Shown: positions 1 through 6,585 of the stretch, piece after piece
Numbering within the stretch: position 1 is the stretch's first letter
How the letters are laid out: each line of letters begins with the position of its first letter
NCBI GenBank assembly: GCA_004366215.1
Contig: SIRY01000193.1
Span: forward strand, 1 to 10,929
DNA length: 10,929 nucleotides
Source of the DNA: Actinomycetota bacterium
GTDB lineage: Bacteria; Actinomycetota; Acidimicrobiia; Acidimicrobiales; Acidimicrobiaceae
Reading direction: 5' to 3'
The notes under the pieces: generated by a model
Database searches by the model: none
Told to the model about the DNA's origin: nothing
Seen by the model: the letters and a program-made list of their open reading frames with translations, nothing else
Position numbers and translations under genes: made by a program

Positions 1-1082
1 CGGGCGAGCCGCTGTGCATCGTCGTCCTCGCACTTGGCGCCCACGTCGCTGACCTTGATACGACAGCGTAGTCCCGCGACGTCAACCTCCTCGAATCGAA
101 CGGCGCGAACGCTGCGGCGCTGCCGTCGGTAGCGGACACCGGGGCTGCCGGTGCGCGTGTGGAGCCAGTCGACGAGCCGTTCACGCTCGTCGATGCGACT
201 CATCACGGTCACGGCGAAGCCTGGACGACCCTTCTTGCCGTAGCCTGCAACCACCCACGCGTCGAGCGCTCCCGCCTCGAGGGCCTCGTCGACGAGCCGC
301 CCGAGGTCCTCGCCGCTGATGTCGTCGAGCCAGACCTCGAGCACCGCGACCTCATCGCCGGAGGCCGCGCTGTCTTCGAGGAGCACGACCTGCACGACGT
401 TGGCGCGACCTCGATCGTCGCGCCGTCCGGCTCCGTAGCCCACCGCCTCGACCGTGCCACCAGACGGCTCCTGCGCATCCGCGAGCGCGCCGAGCAGCGC
501 CATCGCCGTCGGCGTCGTCGCCTCCGGGCCTTCGGCGACCACGACGCGTATCCCAACCCGCGACGCGATCGCCGTCGTCACCGGCGCGGGTATGGGGTAG
601 ACGCCGTGGGCCATCGGTGCCGACCCCAACCCGACGGCTACCGGCCCAACGGCAACCTCGACGACGTCGAGCGAGGCGATCGCGGCGACCGTGCCGACGA
701 CGTCGAGGACCGTGTCCATGGAACCGACCTCGTCGAGCTCGTGGCCGTGCTCGCCGTGGACCTCACGTTCGGCCGCGAGGAGCAGCTCGACAGCCCGTCG
801 CGCTCGCTCGCGCCAGCGGGGTTCGAGTGCTGCTCGATCGCAGGCCTCGAGGAGCTCCTGGCCCCCGACTCGCGTCGTCGCGACCCAGCCGTCGACCTCC
901 AGTACGCTCGCCTGCAATCCTGCACGGCTCGCCCGACCGCGTCGAAACGCGCCCGCGAGCCCAAGCGGTGCGAGTGCACGCCGAACCGAGGCCTCGGGCG
1001 CTCCGAGGTCGAGGAGCGCCGCGAGCAGCATGTCACCAGCCGCTCCGAGCGCTGGGTTGATGAGGAGTCGACGCATCGTCAT
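1..1082 (-). CDS. larC: LarC, nickel-pincer cofactor nickel chelatase (3' end outside window)
   Basis: LarC inserts nickel into pyridinium-3,5-bisthiocarboxylic acid mononucleotide, the last step in making the nickel-pincer cofactor of lactate racemase-type enzymes. It acts in the cytosol and is CTP-dependent in Lactobacillus plantarum. I translated 360 residues with no stop; the family is usually near 400, so only the tail is missing. Family landmarks are the N-terminal NPALGAAGDMLLAALLDLG (usual form DPFSGISGDM), APMAHGVYPIPAP with His159, EATTPTAMALLGAL, VGYGAGRRD, and WLDDISGEDLG followed by KKGRPG. The HFHEVG-type motif of most homologues reads HELDEVG here (residues 114-120), and the usual HHHR stretch before it is absent. 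The start ATG overlaps the larB stop as ATGA, which implies translational coupling. LarC1 and LarC2 regions lie in one frame, unlike the frameshifted L. plantarum gene. The family call is secure; activity is inferred. Confidence 0.93.
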   Translation of the reverse strand, partial: MTMRRLLINPALGAAGDMLLAALLDLGAPEASVRRALAPLGLAGAFRRGRASRAGLQASVLEVDGWVATTRVGGQELLEACDRAALEPRWRERARRAVELLLAAEREVHGEHGHELDEVGSMDTVLDVVGTVAAIASLDVVEVAVGPVAVGLGSAPMAHGVYPIPAPVTTAIASRVGIRVVVAEGPEATTPTAMALLGALADAQEPSGGTVEAVGYGAGRRDDRGRANVVQVVLLEDSAASGDEVAVLEVWLDDISGEDLGRLVDEALEAGALDAWVVAGYGKKGRPGFAVTVMSRIDERERLVDWLHTRTGSPGVRYRRQRRSVRAVRFEEVDVAGLRCRIKVSDVGAKCEDDDAQRLA

Positions 1083-1777
1083 CGAGAGGCACTCCGGCTG
1101 CGCAGGATACGGATCGCAGCACAGCCGGCACCAAAGCCGTTGTCGATGCCGGCGACGACGACGCCTTGCGCGCAGGTCGCAAGCATCGACCACAGCGCGG
1201 TCTCCCCACCCCTCGAAGCCCCGTAGCCCGTCGAGGTCGGCACCGCGATGACCGGTTGGCGGGCGAGCCCGCCGACGACGCTGGCGAGGGCGCCCTCAAA
1301 GCCAGCGACGACGATGAGCACCGCGGCGTCGCCCACCTCTTCGAGCGCACGGAACGAGCGCTCGATCGCAGCGATCCCGCAGTCGAGCACGAGGTGGGCA
1401 CGGTAGCCGAGGGTCTCCACCACGCACACGGCCTCCTCGGCGACGGCGCGATCGGCGGTGCCAGCGGCGAGGACGCCCACCGTGGCCTCGAGCGCGCCGA
1501 CTGGCGCGACCGGGTTGCCAGCGAGCGCGACCCAGGGAGCACGGCGCGTGAGTGACGGGTACGCGCGCAGGCCGAAGCGCTCGGCGAGCTCCGCCGCCCG
1601 CTCACGTTCCACCCGAGTCACGATGGTCGGCTCGCCGCTCGCAAGGCTCGCCTCGATGAGCGCGACGAGGTCAGCGTCGGCCTTGCCTGGTGCGTAGATC
1701 GCCTCTGGAAGTCCGATCCGCGCACGGCGACCGACATCGAGCCACCCTGCGTCGTTGCGCACGAACTCAGAACCCAC
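1079..1777 (-). CDS. larB: LarB, pyridinium-3,5-biscarboxylic acid mononucleotide synthase
   Basis: LarB carboxylates and hydrolyses nicotinic acid adenine dinucleotide to pyridinium-3,5-biscarboxylic acid mononucleotide, the first committed step of nickel-pincer cofactor synthesis. It is related to PurE (AIR carboxylase). The 232-residue product shows the PurE-like core: GRRARIGLPEAIYAPGK (16-32), AAGTADRAVAEEA (104-116), VAGFEGALASVVGGLA (157-172), VIAVPTSTGYGAS (176-188) and GIDNGFGAG (210-218). Cys202 in SMLATCAQG sits where the nucleophilic cysteine of known LarB proteins lies. I chose GTG 1777 because GAGGTG lies 9 bases upstream; a GTG at 1822 in the same frame would add 15 residues but has a poor ribosome site. 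The N-terminal helical segment of many homologues (about 30 residues) is short or absent. The stop overlaps larC by four bases. The sulfur-inserting LarE is not in the window. Confidence 0.93.
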   Translation of the reverse strand: MGSEFVRNDAGWLDVGRRARIGLPEAIYAPGKADADLVALIEASLASGEPTIVTRVERERAAELAERFGLRAYPSLTRRAPWVALAGNPVAPVGALEATVGVLAAGTADRAVAEEAVCVVETLGYRAHLVLDCGIAAIERSFRALEEVGDAAVLIVVAGFEGALASVVGGLARQPVIAVPTSTGYGASRGGETALWSMLATCAQGVVVAGIDNGFGAGCAAIRILRSRSASR

Positions 1778-1786
1778 TGCTGACCC

Positions 1787-1792
1787 CACCTC
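1787..1792 (-). promoter_or_regulatory. Ribosome binding site deciding the larB start
   Basis: Read on the minus strand this is GAGGTG, a full match to the 16S anti-Shine-Dalgarno core, 9 bases before GTG 1777. It favours the shorter larB start over GTG 1822. Confidence 0.6.
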
Positions 1793-1803
1793 AGGGGAGC
1801 CTA

Positions 1804-1835
1804 GGGCGTTCGACGCCCCCACCTCTCGGTATGCT
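1804..1835 (+). promoter_or_regulatory. Divergent larB/pheA control region: inverted repeat and pheA -10 candidate
   Basis: The 65-base gap between larB (start 1777) and pheA (start 1843) holds a perfect inverted repeat, GGGCGT-TCG-ACGCCC (1804-1818). It also holds a TATGCT box (1830-1835) that matches a -10 element. A weak -35-like TTCGAC (1809-1814) overlaps the repeat, with a 15-base spacer. The -10 box ends 7 bases before the pheA GTG, so the mRNA could start at or very near the initiation codon. The boxes are visible; their use is inferred. Confidence 0.4.
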
Positions 1836-1842
1836 CCCGGCT

Positions 1843-2766
1843 GTGACCGCTGCCCGCGTCGGCTACCTCGGCCCTGCCGGCACTTTCACCGAAGAGGCCC
1901 TCACCGTCTCGCTCGAGCAGGTCGCGCTCGAGCCTGTTGCCTACCCTTCCATCGAGGACGCGCTCGCCGCCGCAGCGAACGGCGAGGTCGACTTCGCGTT
2001 CGTACCGATCGAGAACGCGCTCGAGGGCTCAGTGCTCACGACACTCGACGCCCTCATCCACCGCTACGACCTGCTCGCCATCGCCGAGTCGATCCTCGCG
2101 ATCCACCACGTGCTCCTCGGCTACGGAGAGCCGGACCTCGCGCGCGTGCGTGAGGTCCGGTCGCATCCCCAGGCGCTCGCGCAGTCACAGCGGTACCTCC
2201 GGGCCCAGCTGCCCCAGGCAGACCTCGTCGCGGTGGCTTCGACCGCTGACGCCGCTCGCCAGGTTCGCCTCCTCGAGGATCCTACGGTTGCCGCGATCGC
2301 TCCCCGACGTGCCGCAGCGCTGTGGGGACTCAAGGTCCTCGCCGAGTCCATCGAGGACGACCCACACAACGAGACCCGCTTCTGGCTCCTCGCGCGCGAC
2401 CGCCTACCGCCTCCAACCGGCAACGACCGCACCGCCCTCGTGTGCTTCCAAGTCGTCGATCGGCCCGGATCGCTCCTCTCGCTCCTCGTCCCCTTCGCAT
2501 CCCGCGGTATCAACCTCACGAAGCTCGAATCACGTCCAGCGCGCACCAACCTCGGCGCCTACCTCTTTGTCATCGAGCTCGAGGGCCACGTCACCGACGA
2601 GTCGGTCGCTGGGGCGCTCGAAGACCTTCGAGAGCTCAAGGTTCGGACGAAGCTGCTCGGCAGCTTCGAGGCTGCGCGCCCACCCACCGCCCACCCGCGC
2701 AGGCCTCCAACGCTCCTGGTCTCGATCGACCCCGGCCTTCCCCGAACAACACCTTCGAGCGAGTAG
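1843..2766 (+). CDS. pheA: Prephenate dehydratase with C-terminal ACT domain
   Basis: This enzyme converts prephenate to phenylpyruvate, water and CO2 in phenylalanine synthesis, in the cytosol. The 307-residue product has the monofunctional P-protein layout. The catalytic half starts with RVGYLGPAGTFTEEAL (5-20), then FVPIENALEGSV (53-64), VRSHPQALAQ (105-114) and HNETRF (175-180), where Thr178 is the catalytic threonine of the TRF motif. The ACT domain (about 196-275) carries DRPGSLLSLL and the phenylalanine-binding ESRP (229-232), so feedback inhibition by phenylalanine is expected. The last 30 residues are a proline-rich tail beyond the usual end. GTG 1843 places the protein two residues before the first conserved strand. 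ATG 1831 in the same frame is possible, but neither start has a clear ribosome site, which fits a leaderless message. tRNA-Ser follows 14 bases downstream. Confidence 0.95.
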   Translation: MTAARVGYLGPAGTFTEEALTVSLEQVALEPVAYPSIEDALAAAANGEVDFAFVPIENALEGSVLTTLDALIHRYDLLAIAESILAIHHVLLGYGEPDLARVREVRSHPQALAQSQRYLRAQLPQADLVAVASTADAARQVRLLEDPTVAAIAPRRAAALWGLKVLAESIEDDPHNETRFWLLARDRLPPPTGNDRTALVCFQVVDRPGSLLSLLVPFASRGINLTKLESRPARTNLGAYLFVIELEGHVTDESVAGALEDLRELKVRTKLLGSFEAARPPTAHPRRPPTLLVSIDPGLPRTTPSSE

Positions 2767-2780
2767 GCTCGCGCACTCGA

Positions 2781-2864
2781 GGAGGGATGGCAGAGCGGAC
2801 GAATGCGAAGCACTTGAAATGCTTTGGGCCACAAGCCCCGTGGGTTCGAATCCCACTCCCTCCG
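2781..2864 (+). tRNA. tRNA-Ser(UGA)
   Basis: A full class II cloverleaf can be drawn. The acceptor stem is GGAGGGA (2781-2787) with TCCCTCC (2857-2863), discriminator G 2864. The anticodon stem AAGCA/TGCTT encloses loop CTTGAAA, giving anticodon TGA for UCA codons. The variable arm GGGC-CACAA-GCCC is the long arm typical of tRNA-Ser. The T arm is GTGGG-TTCGAAT-CCCAC (2840-2856). The bases after the discriminator are CAC, so the terminal CCA is not encoded and must be added after transcription. It lies 14 bases after the pheA stop. It may be cut from the pheA transcript, or use a weak TAGGCT box that overlaps the pheA stop codon (2764-2769). Confidence 0.97.
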
Positions 2865-2917
2865 CACGACGGAGCGTCGCGCGGTTGCACCGCTGCCACG
2901 TAAGAACCCGAGAACGG

Positions 2918-2955
2918 CCCGGGGCCCTGATCCGCGACAGGATCAGGGCCCCGGG
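2918..2955. terminator. Perfect 16-bp hairpin, probable bidirectional terminator
   Basis: CCCGGGGCCCTGATCC (2918-2933) pairs without mismatch with its exact reverse complement at 2940-2955, around loop GCGACA. It lies between the plus-strand pheA/tRNA-Ser unit and the 3' end of the minus-strand S53 protease gene, where a shared terminator is expected. There is no clean T-run on either side, only short T-rich patches, which is common for actinobacterial terminators. Confidence 0.8.
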
Positions 2956-2978
2956 TTGGCATAGCAGGGATGAGGTGG

Positions 2979-5069
2979 TTAGCTGCCGAGTTCGCGAGGC
3001 AGTGCGGCCTGGAAGCTGCGGTAGAGCATCGTCAGGTCCGCGTAGCCGAGTCCAGAACCAGGATTGAACACCGCGCCGGACGTGCCGGTGTAGAAGTCGT
3101 CTCCGTTGACGAACTCACCCGAGATCTGGAGCTGCGAGTTGCCGATTTGGCCGCTGTAGTAGTTCGAACCAAAGACCGTGTTCGAGTCGAGCGGCGTGAA
3201 CGGCGACGAGCTCGAGGTGGCGAAGCGGTAGATGTTCGGGTTCCAGAACCCGAGCCGCACGCCACCGAGCGCGCTCTCGTAGACCGCGTCCGTGCCGTTG
3301 AGCTGTGGAGCAACGAAGCTCGTGCCACCAAAGTCAACGAGCGACGAGCCATAGACGCTCTGGAACTGCGGGTCGTAGACCACGTAGCCCGTCTGTGGAT
3401 CGGCGTTGAACGCAAGGTCAGGTGTCACGCGACCGCCGCTCATCCCCGTCATCAGCGACGGTGCTGGGTTGAAGGAGAACTGCGTCGGCTCAACGAGACC
3501 CGGCGCCACCTCCTGTGGGTTCGTCGGGGTCAAGAACTCGTAGGCGGAGTAGTTGCCCGCACCCACCATGGAACCTTGCTGGTAGAGCGGCCGGCCAAAG
3601 AGCACCGAGTAGCCGCCGCCTGAACCCACCGGGAGGCTGGCTGCTGCCTGCGCCTCGTTCGCATCACCGAGCGCGATGTACAACGGCCACAGGTAGTCCC
3701 ATCCCCAGGTCATCTGGCTCGGGATGGTCACCGACTCCGTGCCAACCTGGGTGCCATTGACCATGATCGGATACGTCTGGGTTCCAGGGAGGGTCGTTCC
3801 ACCAGCTGCGGTGTCGTAGGGGGAGTCGGAAGGCGAGGTGAGGCCGAGATTCGTCGTCCCGATGTCGCGGGCTGGGTTGTAGGCCCCGTAGTCACCAGAG
3901 GCGATGAAGTTCGACTGACCCTGCGCGGCCATCTCCAAGAACGCTTGGTTGAAGGAAGCGGCGTAGCCAGGCGACTCCTGGGCAGAGTCGACAGCAGCCT
4001 GGATCGCGGTCTCAGACTCACCCCAGCTCGTCGACACCGACCCTGCGATGTTCTGGCTCGCTGCCTCGTAGAACGCGTCGACGAAGCCGTAGTCGGTGTT
4101 GGGCGCCTGGTAGACGACGATCTTGGCCATCGGCGCAATGGTGCCCGACTGCTCGACGTCGAGCGTCGTCTCATCCGAACCAGCCGTGAGCGACACCGGA
4201 CCAGCGCCGCCGTCGACGTTGACGAGACGAATACGGTTCGGCAGGGTGGCGACGTGGGCGATGTTGGCCCAGAAGTAGCGCGGCACGGCCGGATCGACGC
4301 TCGCGAGCGTCACGATGCCCATCGTCTGGTTCTGACCAAGAAAGCCCGCTTGGGTCAGCGGCGAGAGGTTGTAGTCGTTCATGAACGCCTGAGGCAGCTG
4401 ATCGATCGGCGCCGTAGTCTGCTGGGGAGTCGCCTGCGAGGTGACCTGTGGAATGCCCGGGACGCTCAGCGACTCGTAGGGAGCGTAGTTCGACAACCCC
4501 AAGATGGCCAGGATGTTCGAGGCGAGGTTGAGCGGCATCTGGGGTGCCTGACGGGTGCCGTACACCGTCTGCGTGATCGCAGGCGCGTTCGCTTGACCTG
4601 ACGGCTTGACGCTCACGGTGAAGTTCTGGAGCAGGATGCCAAGCGCCTTGTCGTACTCTGCTGCCGTGCCTTGCGTCGTCACGTCGAGCCTGTCCGCCAT
4701 GACCTGGGAGGTGATCCCAAACTCACGCAGGAAACCACGGAGCGCCAGGATGTACTCGGGCGTCTGACCGTACTCGAGCGCGAACTCCTGCGGCGTCATG
4801 TACGGACCGTGCCAACCCGCGGCCACCATGCCCGCGAGCTGACCCATGTTGCGCATCTTCAGAATGAACGACACGCGCATCATCGTCGAGCCGGCTGTCT
4901 GACCGGTTGGCGTGGCGTGTGCCAGCACATCCGCAGCGATCCCTTGCGACACCGGAACCAGCGGGTTCGACGACGCTGACAACGACGCCGACGGTACAGC
5001 CAGCGCCGCTGCGATGAGTCCTGCCGAGCCTACGACGCCAAGCGTCCGCCCACGCAGAAAACGCTTCAT
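2979..5069 (-). CDS. Secreted sedolisin-family (S53) serine-carboxyl peptidase precursor
   Basis: This is an exported protease precursor of the sedolisin/kumamolisin family, whose known members cleave proteins at acid pH and mature by self-cleavage. It has 696 residues. A signal peptide (MKRFLRGRT, then a hydrophobic run to about residue 27, with VPSASLSAS as a likely cleavage zone) precedes a pro-kumamolisin activation domain (about 50-180; YMTPQEFALEYGQTPEYI at 90-107). The catalytic domain shows Glu300 and Asp304 in DETTLDVE, STSWGESE (346-353), oxyanion-hole Asp393 in SGDYG, and nucleophile Ser584 in GGTSFVAP. A Ca-site-like segment DDFYTGTSG with GSGLGYADL closes the protein (657-679). 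Asp393 to Ser584 is 191 residues, well above the roughly 117 of sedolisin, so this region carries an insertion. ATG 5069 is chosen over an ATG ten codons upstream because GAGGGGG (5076-5082) lies 6 bases before it. It likely provides peptides outside the cell in an acidic habitat. Confidence 0.95.
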   Translation of the reverse strand: MKRFLRGRTLGVVGSAGLIAAALAVPSASLSASSNPLVPVSQGIAADVLAHATPTGQTAGSTMMRVSFILKMRNMGQLAGMVAAGWHGPYMTPQEFALEYGQTPEYILALRGFLREFGITSQVMADRLDVTTQGTAAEYDKALGILLQNFTVSVKPSGQANAPAITQTVYGTRQAPQMPLNLASNILAILGLSNYAPYESLSVPGIPQVTSQATPQQTTAPIDQLPQAFMNDYNLSPLTQAGFLGQNQTMGIVTLASVDPAVPRYFWANIAHVATLPNRIRLVNVDGGAGPVSLTAGSDETTLDVEQSGTIAPMAKIVVYQAPNTDYGFVDAFYEAASQNIAGSVSTSWGESETAIQAAVDSAQESPGYAASFNQAFLEMAAQGQSNFIASGDYGAYNPARDIGTTNLGLTSPSDSPYDTAAGGTTLPGTQTYPIMVNGTQVGTESVTIPSQMTWGWDYLWPLYIALGDANEAQAAASLPVGSGGGYSVLFGRPLYQQGSMVGAGNYSAYEFLTPTNPQEVAPGLVEPTQFSFNPAPSLMTGMSGGRVTPDLAFNADPQTGYVVYDPQFQSVYGSSLVDFGGTSFVAPQLNGTDAVYESALGGVRLGFWNPNIYRFATSSSSPFTPLDSNTVFGSNYYSGQIGNSQLQISGEFVNGDDFYTGTSGAVFNPGSGLGYADLTMLYRSFQAALPRELGS

Positions 5070-5093
5070 GGACAACCCCCTCAGAGCTTTTCG

Positions 5094-5121
5094 TGGCACT
5101 CAGTGCCAGCGAGCGAGCGTA
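5094..5121 (-). promoter_or_regulatory. S53 protease promoter candidate with perfect 15-bp palindrome
   Basis: TGGCACT-C-AGTGCCA (5094-5108) is a perfect inverted repeat with 7-bp arms. On the minus strand a -10-like TACGCT lies just upstream (5121-5116), which puts the expected transcription start at about 5109, next to the palindrome. A repressor bound there would block initiation. I found no convincing -35 box. The ribosome site starts 12 bases further down. Confidence 0.45.
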
Positions 5122-5199
5122 GCACACGCTGCTCGTACCGATACGCCACACCTCTACGAAGAACGATCGGTATCACCACTCTGCGTGGTATGCGCACGG
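5109..5199. other. Intergenic gap between hisS and the S53 protease gene
   Basis: No gene is visible. The gap holds an inverted repeat TACCGAT (5136-5142) with ATCGGTA (5166-5172), separated by 23 bases, which could be a second binding site for the protease promoter. It also holds a weak 5-bp hairpin ACCAC-TCTGC-GTGGT (5175-5189), 11 bases past the hisS stop. The hairpin is too weak, and lacks a T-run, to be called a terminator. Confidence 0.35.
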
Positions 5200-6477
5200 C
5201 TAGTGCATGAGCAGCCGGGGTGCCTCGTCGATACCGATGGTCAAGTGCCAGAACGAATCCTGCGATCCCTCTGCCTTGAGCTCCTCAGCGGCGAGCGCGA
5301 GGCGCTTCATCGGCGATCGCGCGGTGTGCTCGTGAGCAAGCAGCGTCACGAGGTACCCCTCCCGCCGAAAGTGACGCGCTCGCCGCAGCGCCTCGGCGAC
5401 TTCGGTGGAGGGATCGAAGATGATCGTGAGGCGACGCCGCGCCTCACCGACGCGGACTCCGAGCTCGCCGAGGAGCGCGAGAATCCGCTCGAACCCGAGT
5501 GAGATGCCACACGCCGGCTCGCTGACGCCAAACTGCCCGAGCAGGCCGTCGTAGCGCCCCCCTCCGCCGATCGAGGTTCCCCAGTGAGGGTGAGTGATCT
5601 CGAACACCGACGAGGTGTAGTAGTCGAGACCGCGCACGATGAGCGGGTCCACGATCACCTCCGTGTCACGGACGGAGGTCCGCACGTGGTCGACGATCGC
5701 CGCGAGCTGCTCAAGAACGTCGTCGCCGACTCCGAGCGACGCGAGCGCCGCGAGCGTACCGTCTTGCTCATCGATGTCAGACAACGTGGCAAGGAGGTGA
5801 CCGGCGAGCTTGGCCTCGACGCCGGCGGCGACGATCTCGTCGCGGACTGCTCCGGGCGACGCCTTGTCCAGCTTGTCGAGCGCCACGAGCACAGAACGCC
5901 AGCTCGATGGAGGCACCTCGAGGCGTCGGAGCACCGCCTCGAGGGCGCGGCGGTCGTTGATGCGAAGCTGGAAGCCCTCGAGCCCGAGACGGTGCAGCGC
6001 AGCAGTCGCCGCGACCAGGAGTTCGACCTCCGCGAGCCACCGAGGCTCACCAAGGATGTCAGCGTCAGCCTGGACGAACTGGCGCAGGCGCCCACGTTGG
6101 GGTCGCTCGGCACGAAAGACCGGACCGATCTGCATCGCCGCGAAGGGCTTTGGGAGCTTCGACTGGTTGACCGCGTAGAACCGCGCGAGTGGCACCGTGA
6201 GGTCGAAGCGTAAGCCCGCGTCGACGAGGTCGTCTGGGCTGGCTGCGTGCGCGAGGTCGAGTCGCTCCCCTCGCTTGAGGATCGAAAACATCAACTTCGT
6301 GTTTTCACCTGCTCCCGAGGCACGCAACGCGTCGATCGTCTCGACCACCGGTGTCTCGACCTCGAGGAAGCCGTGTTCTCGGTACGTCGAGCGGATCGCT
6401 GCGATGGCAGCAAGCCGCACCTCCTGCTCTCCGGGAAGGATGTCTCGCATACCTCGGAACGGACGCGCTTGGAGCAT
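5200..6477 (-). CDS. hisS: Histidine--tRNA ligase (HisRS), divergent C-terminal domain
   Basis: This class II synthetase charges tRNA-His with histidine in the cytosol. The 425-residue product has the full catalytic core: RPFRGMRDILP near the N-terminus, FDLTVPLARF (91-100), motif 2 FRAERPQRGRLRQF (121-134), the HisRS-specific VRGLDYYT (281-288) with the catalytic arginine Arg282, GGGGRYDG (304-311), and motif 3 ACGISLGFERI (322-332). The HisRS-specific block argues against HisZ, which lacks it. The FDLTVPLAR and QFVQADADILG wording belongs to the HisRS group also seen in bifidobacteria and eukaryotes, not the mycobacterial LRPEGTAG group. The anticodon-binding domain (about 348-425) is short and lacks the usual KQFKYADR-like stretch and the C-terminal VKD strand. 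ATG 6477 follows GAGAGGGG at close spacing. A -10-like TAGGAT lies at 6531-6526 with no clear -35. Whether the genome has a second HisRS is not visible. Confidence 0.93.
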   Translation of the reverse strand: MLQARPFRGMRDILPGEQEVRLAAIAAIRSTYREHGFLEVETPVVETIDALRASGAGENTKLMFSILKRGERLDLAHAASPDDLVDAGLRFDLTVPLARFYAVNQSKLPKPFAAMQIGPVFRAERPQRGRLRQFVQADADILGEPRWLAEVELLVAATAALHRLGLEGFQLRINDRRALEAVLRRLEVPPSSWRSVLVALDKLDKASPGAVRDEIVAAGVEAKLAGHLLATLSDIDEQDGTLAALASLGVGDDVLEQLAAIVDHVRTSVRDTEVIVDPLIVRGLDYYTSSVFEITHPHWGTSIGGGGRYDGLLGQFGVSEPACGISLGFERILALLGELGVRVGEARRRLTIIFDPSTEVAEALRRARHFRREGYLVTLLAHEHTARSPMKRLALAAEELKAEGSQDSFWHLTIGIDEAPRLLMH

Positions 6478-6516
6478 GAAACCCCTCTCTTGCCACGACG
6501 ACGAGATGAGCGAGCA

Positions 6517-6525
6517 GGCACTGCC
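6517..6525. promoter_or_regulatory. Short palindrome in the hisS leader/promoter
   Basis: GGCACTGCC is a 9-base palindrome just downstream of the TAGGAT -10 candidate of hisS. It shares the half-site GGCACT with the 15-bp palindrome before the S53 gene. Nine bases in GC-rich DNA is weak evidence. Confidence 0.2.
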
Positions 6526-6544
6526 ATCCTACGCTAGGGACGCC

Positions 6545-6573
6545 TTGACACCCTGCGGCGAGCAGGCTGGAAT
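6545..6573 (+). promoter_or_regulatory. Sigma-70-type promoter for the lipoprotein gene
   Basis: TTGACA (6545-6550) is a perfect -35 consensus. Seventeen bases separate it from TGGAAT (6568-6573), which matches the -10 consensus at four of six positions. The expected transcription start is near 6580, giving a leader of about 88 bases before ATG 6668. Confidence 0.6.
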
Positions 6574-6585
6574 CCTCCTGAGAGC

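Noticed and set aside
159..1226. Long open frame on the plus strand opposite larC and larB
   Set aside because: Arg-rich, low-complexity translation with no family signal, lying exactly opposite well-recognised LarC and LarB. It is a GC-driven shadow.
1690..1842. Extended N-terminus for pheA from an upstream ATG
   Set aside because: It would run antisense through the start of larB, and the added residues have no prephenate dehydratase character; the family N-terminus begins right after 1843.
2781..2864. tRNA-Ser as a phage or island attachment site
   Set aside because: No integrase, no repeated tRNA 3' end and no foreign-looking genes follow; the next features are a terminator and a protease gene with local base composition.
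1937..3067. 376-codon plus-strand frame across pheA, tRNA-Ser and the terminator
   Set aside because: Ser/Arg/Thr-rich shadow of pheA that runs through a tRNA gene and the hairpin; not a protein.
5175..5189. Terminator hairpin downstream of hisS
   Set aside because: Five base pairs and no T-run; not distinguishable from chance.
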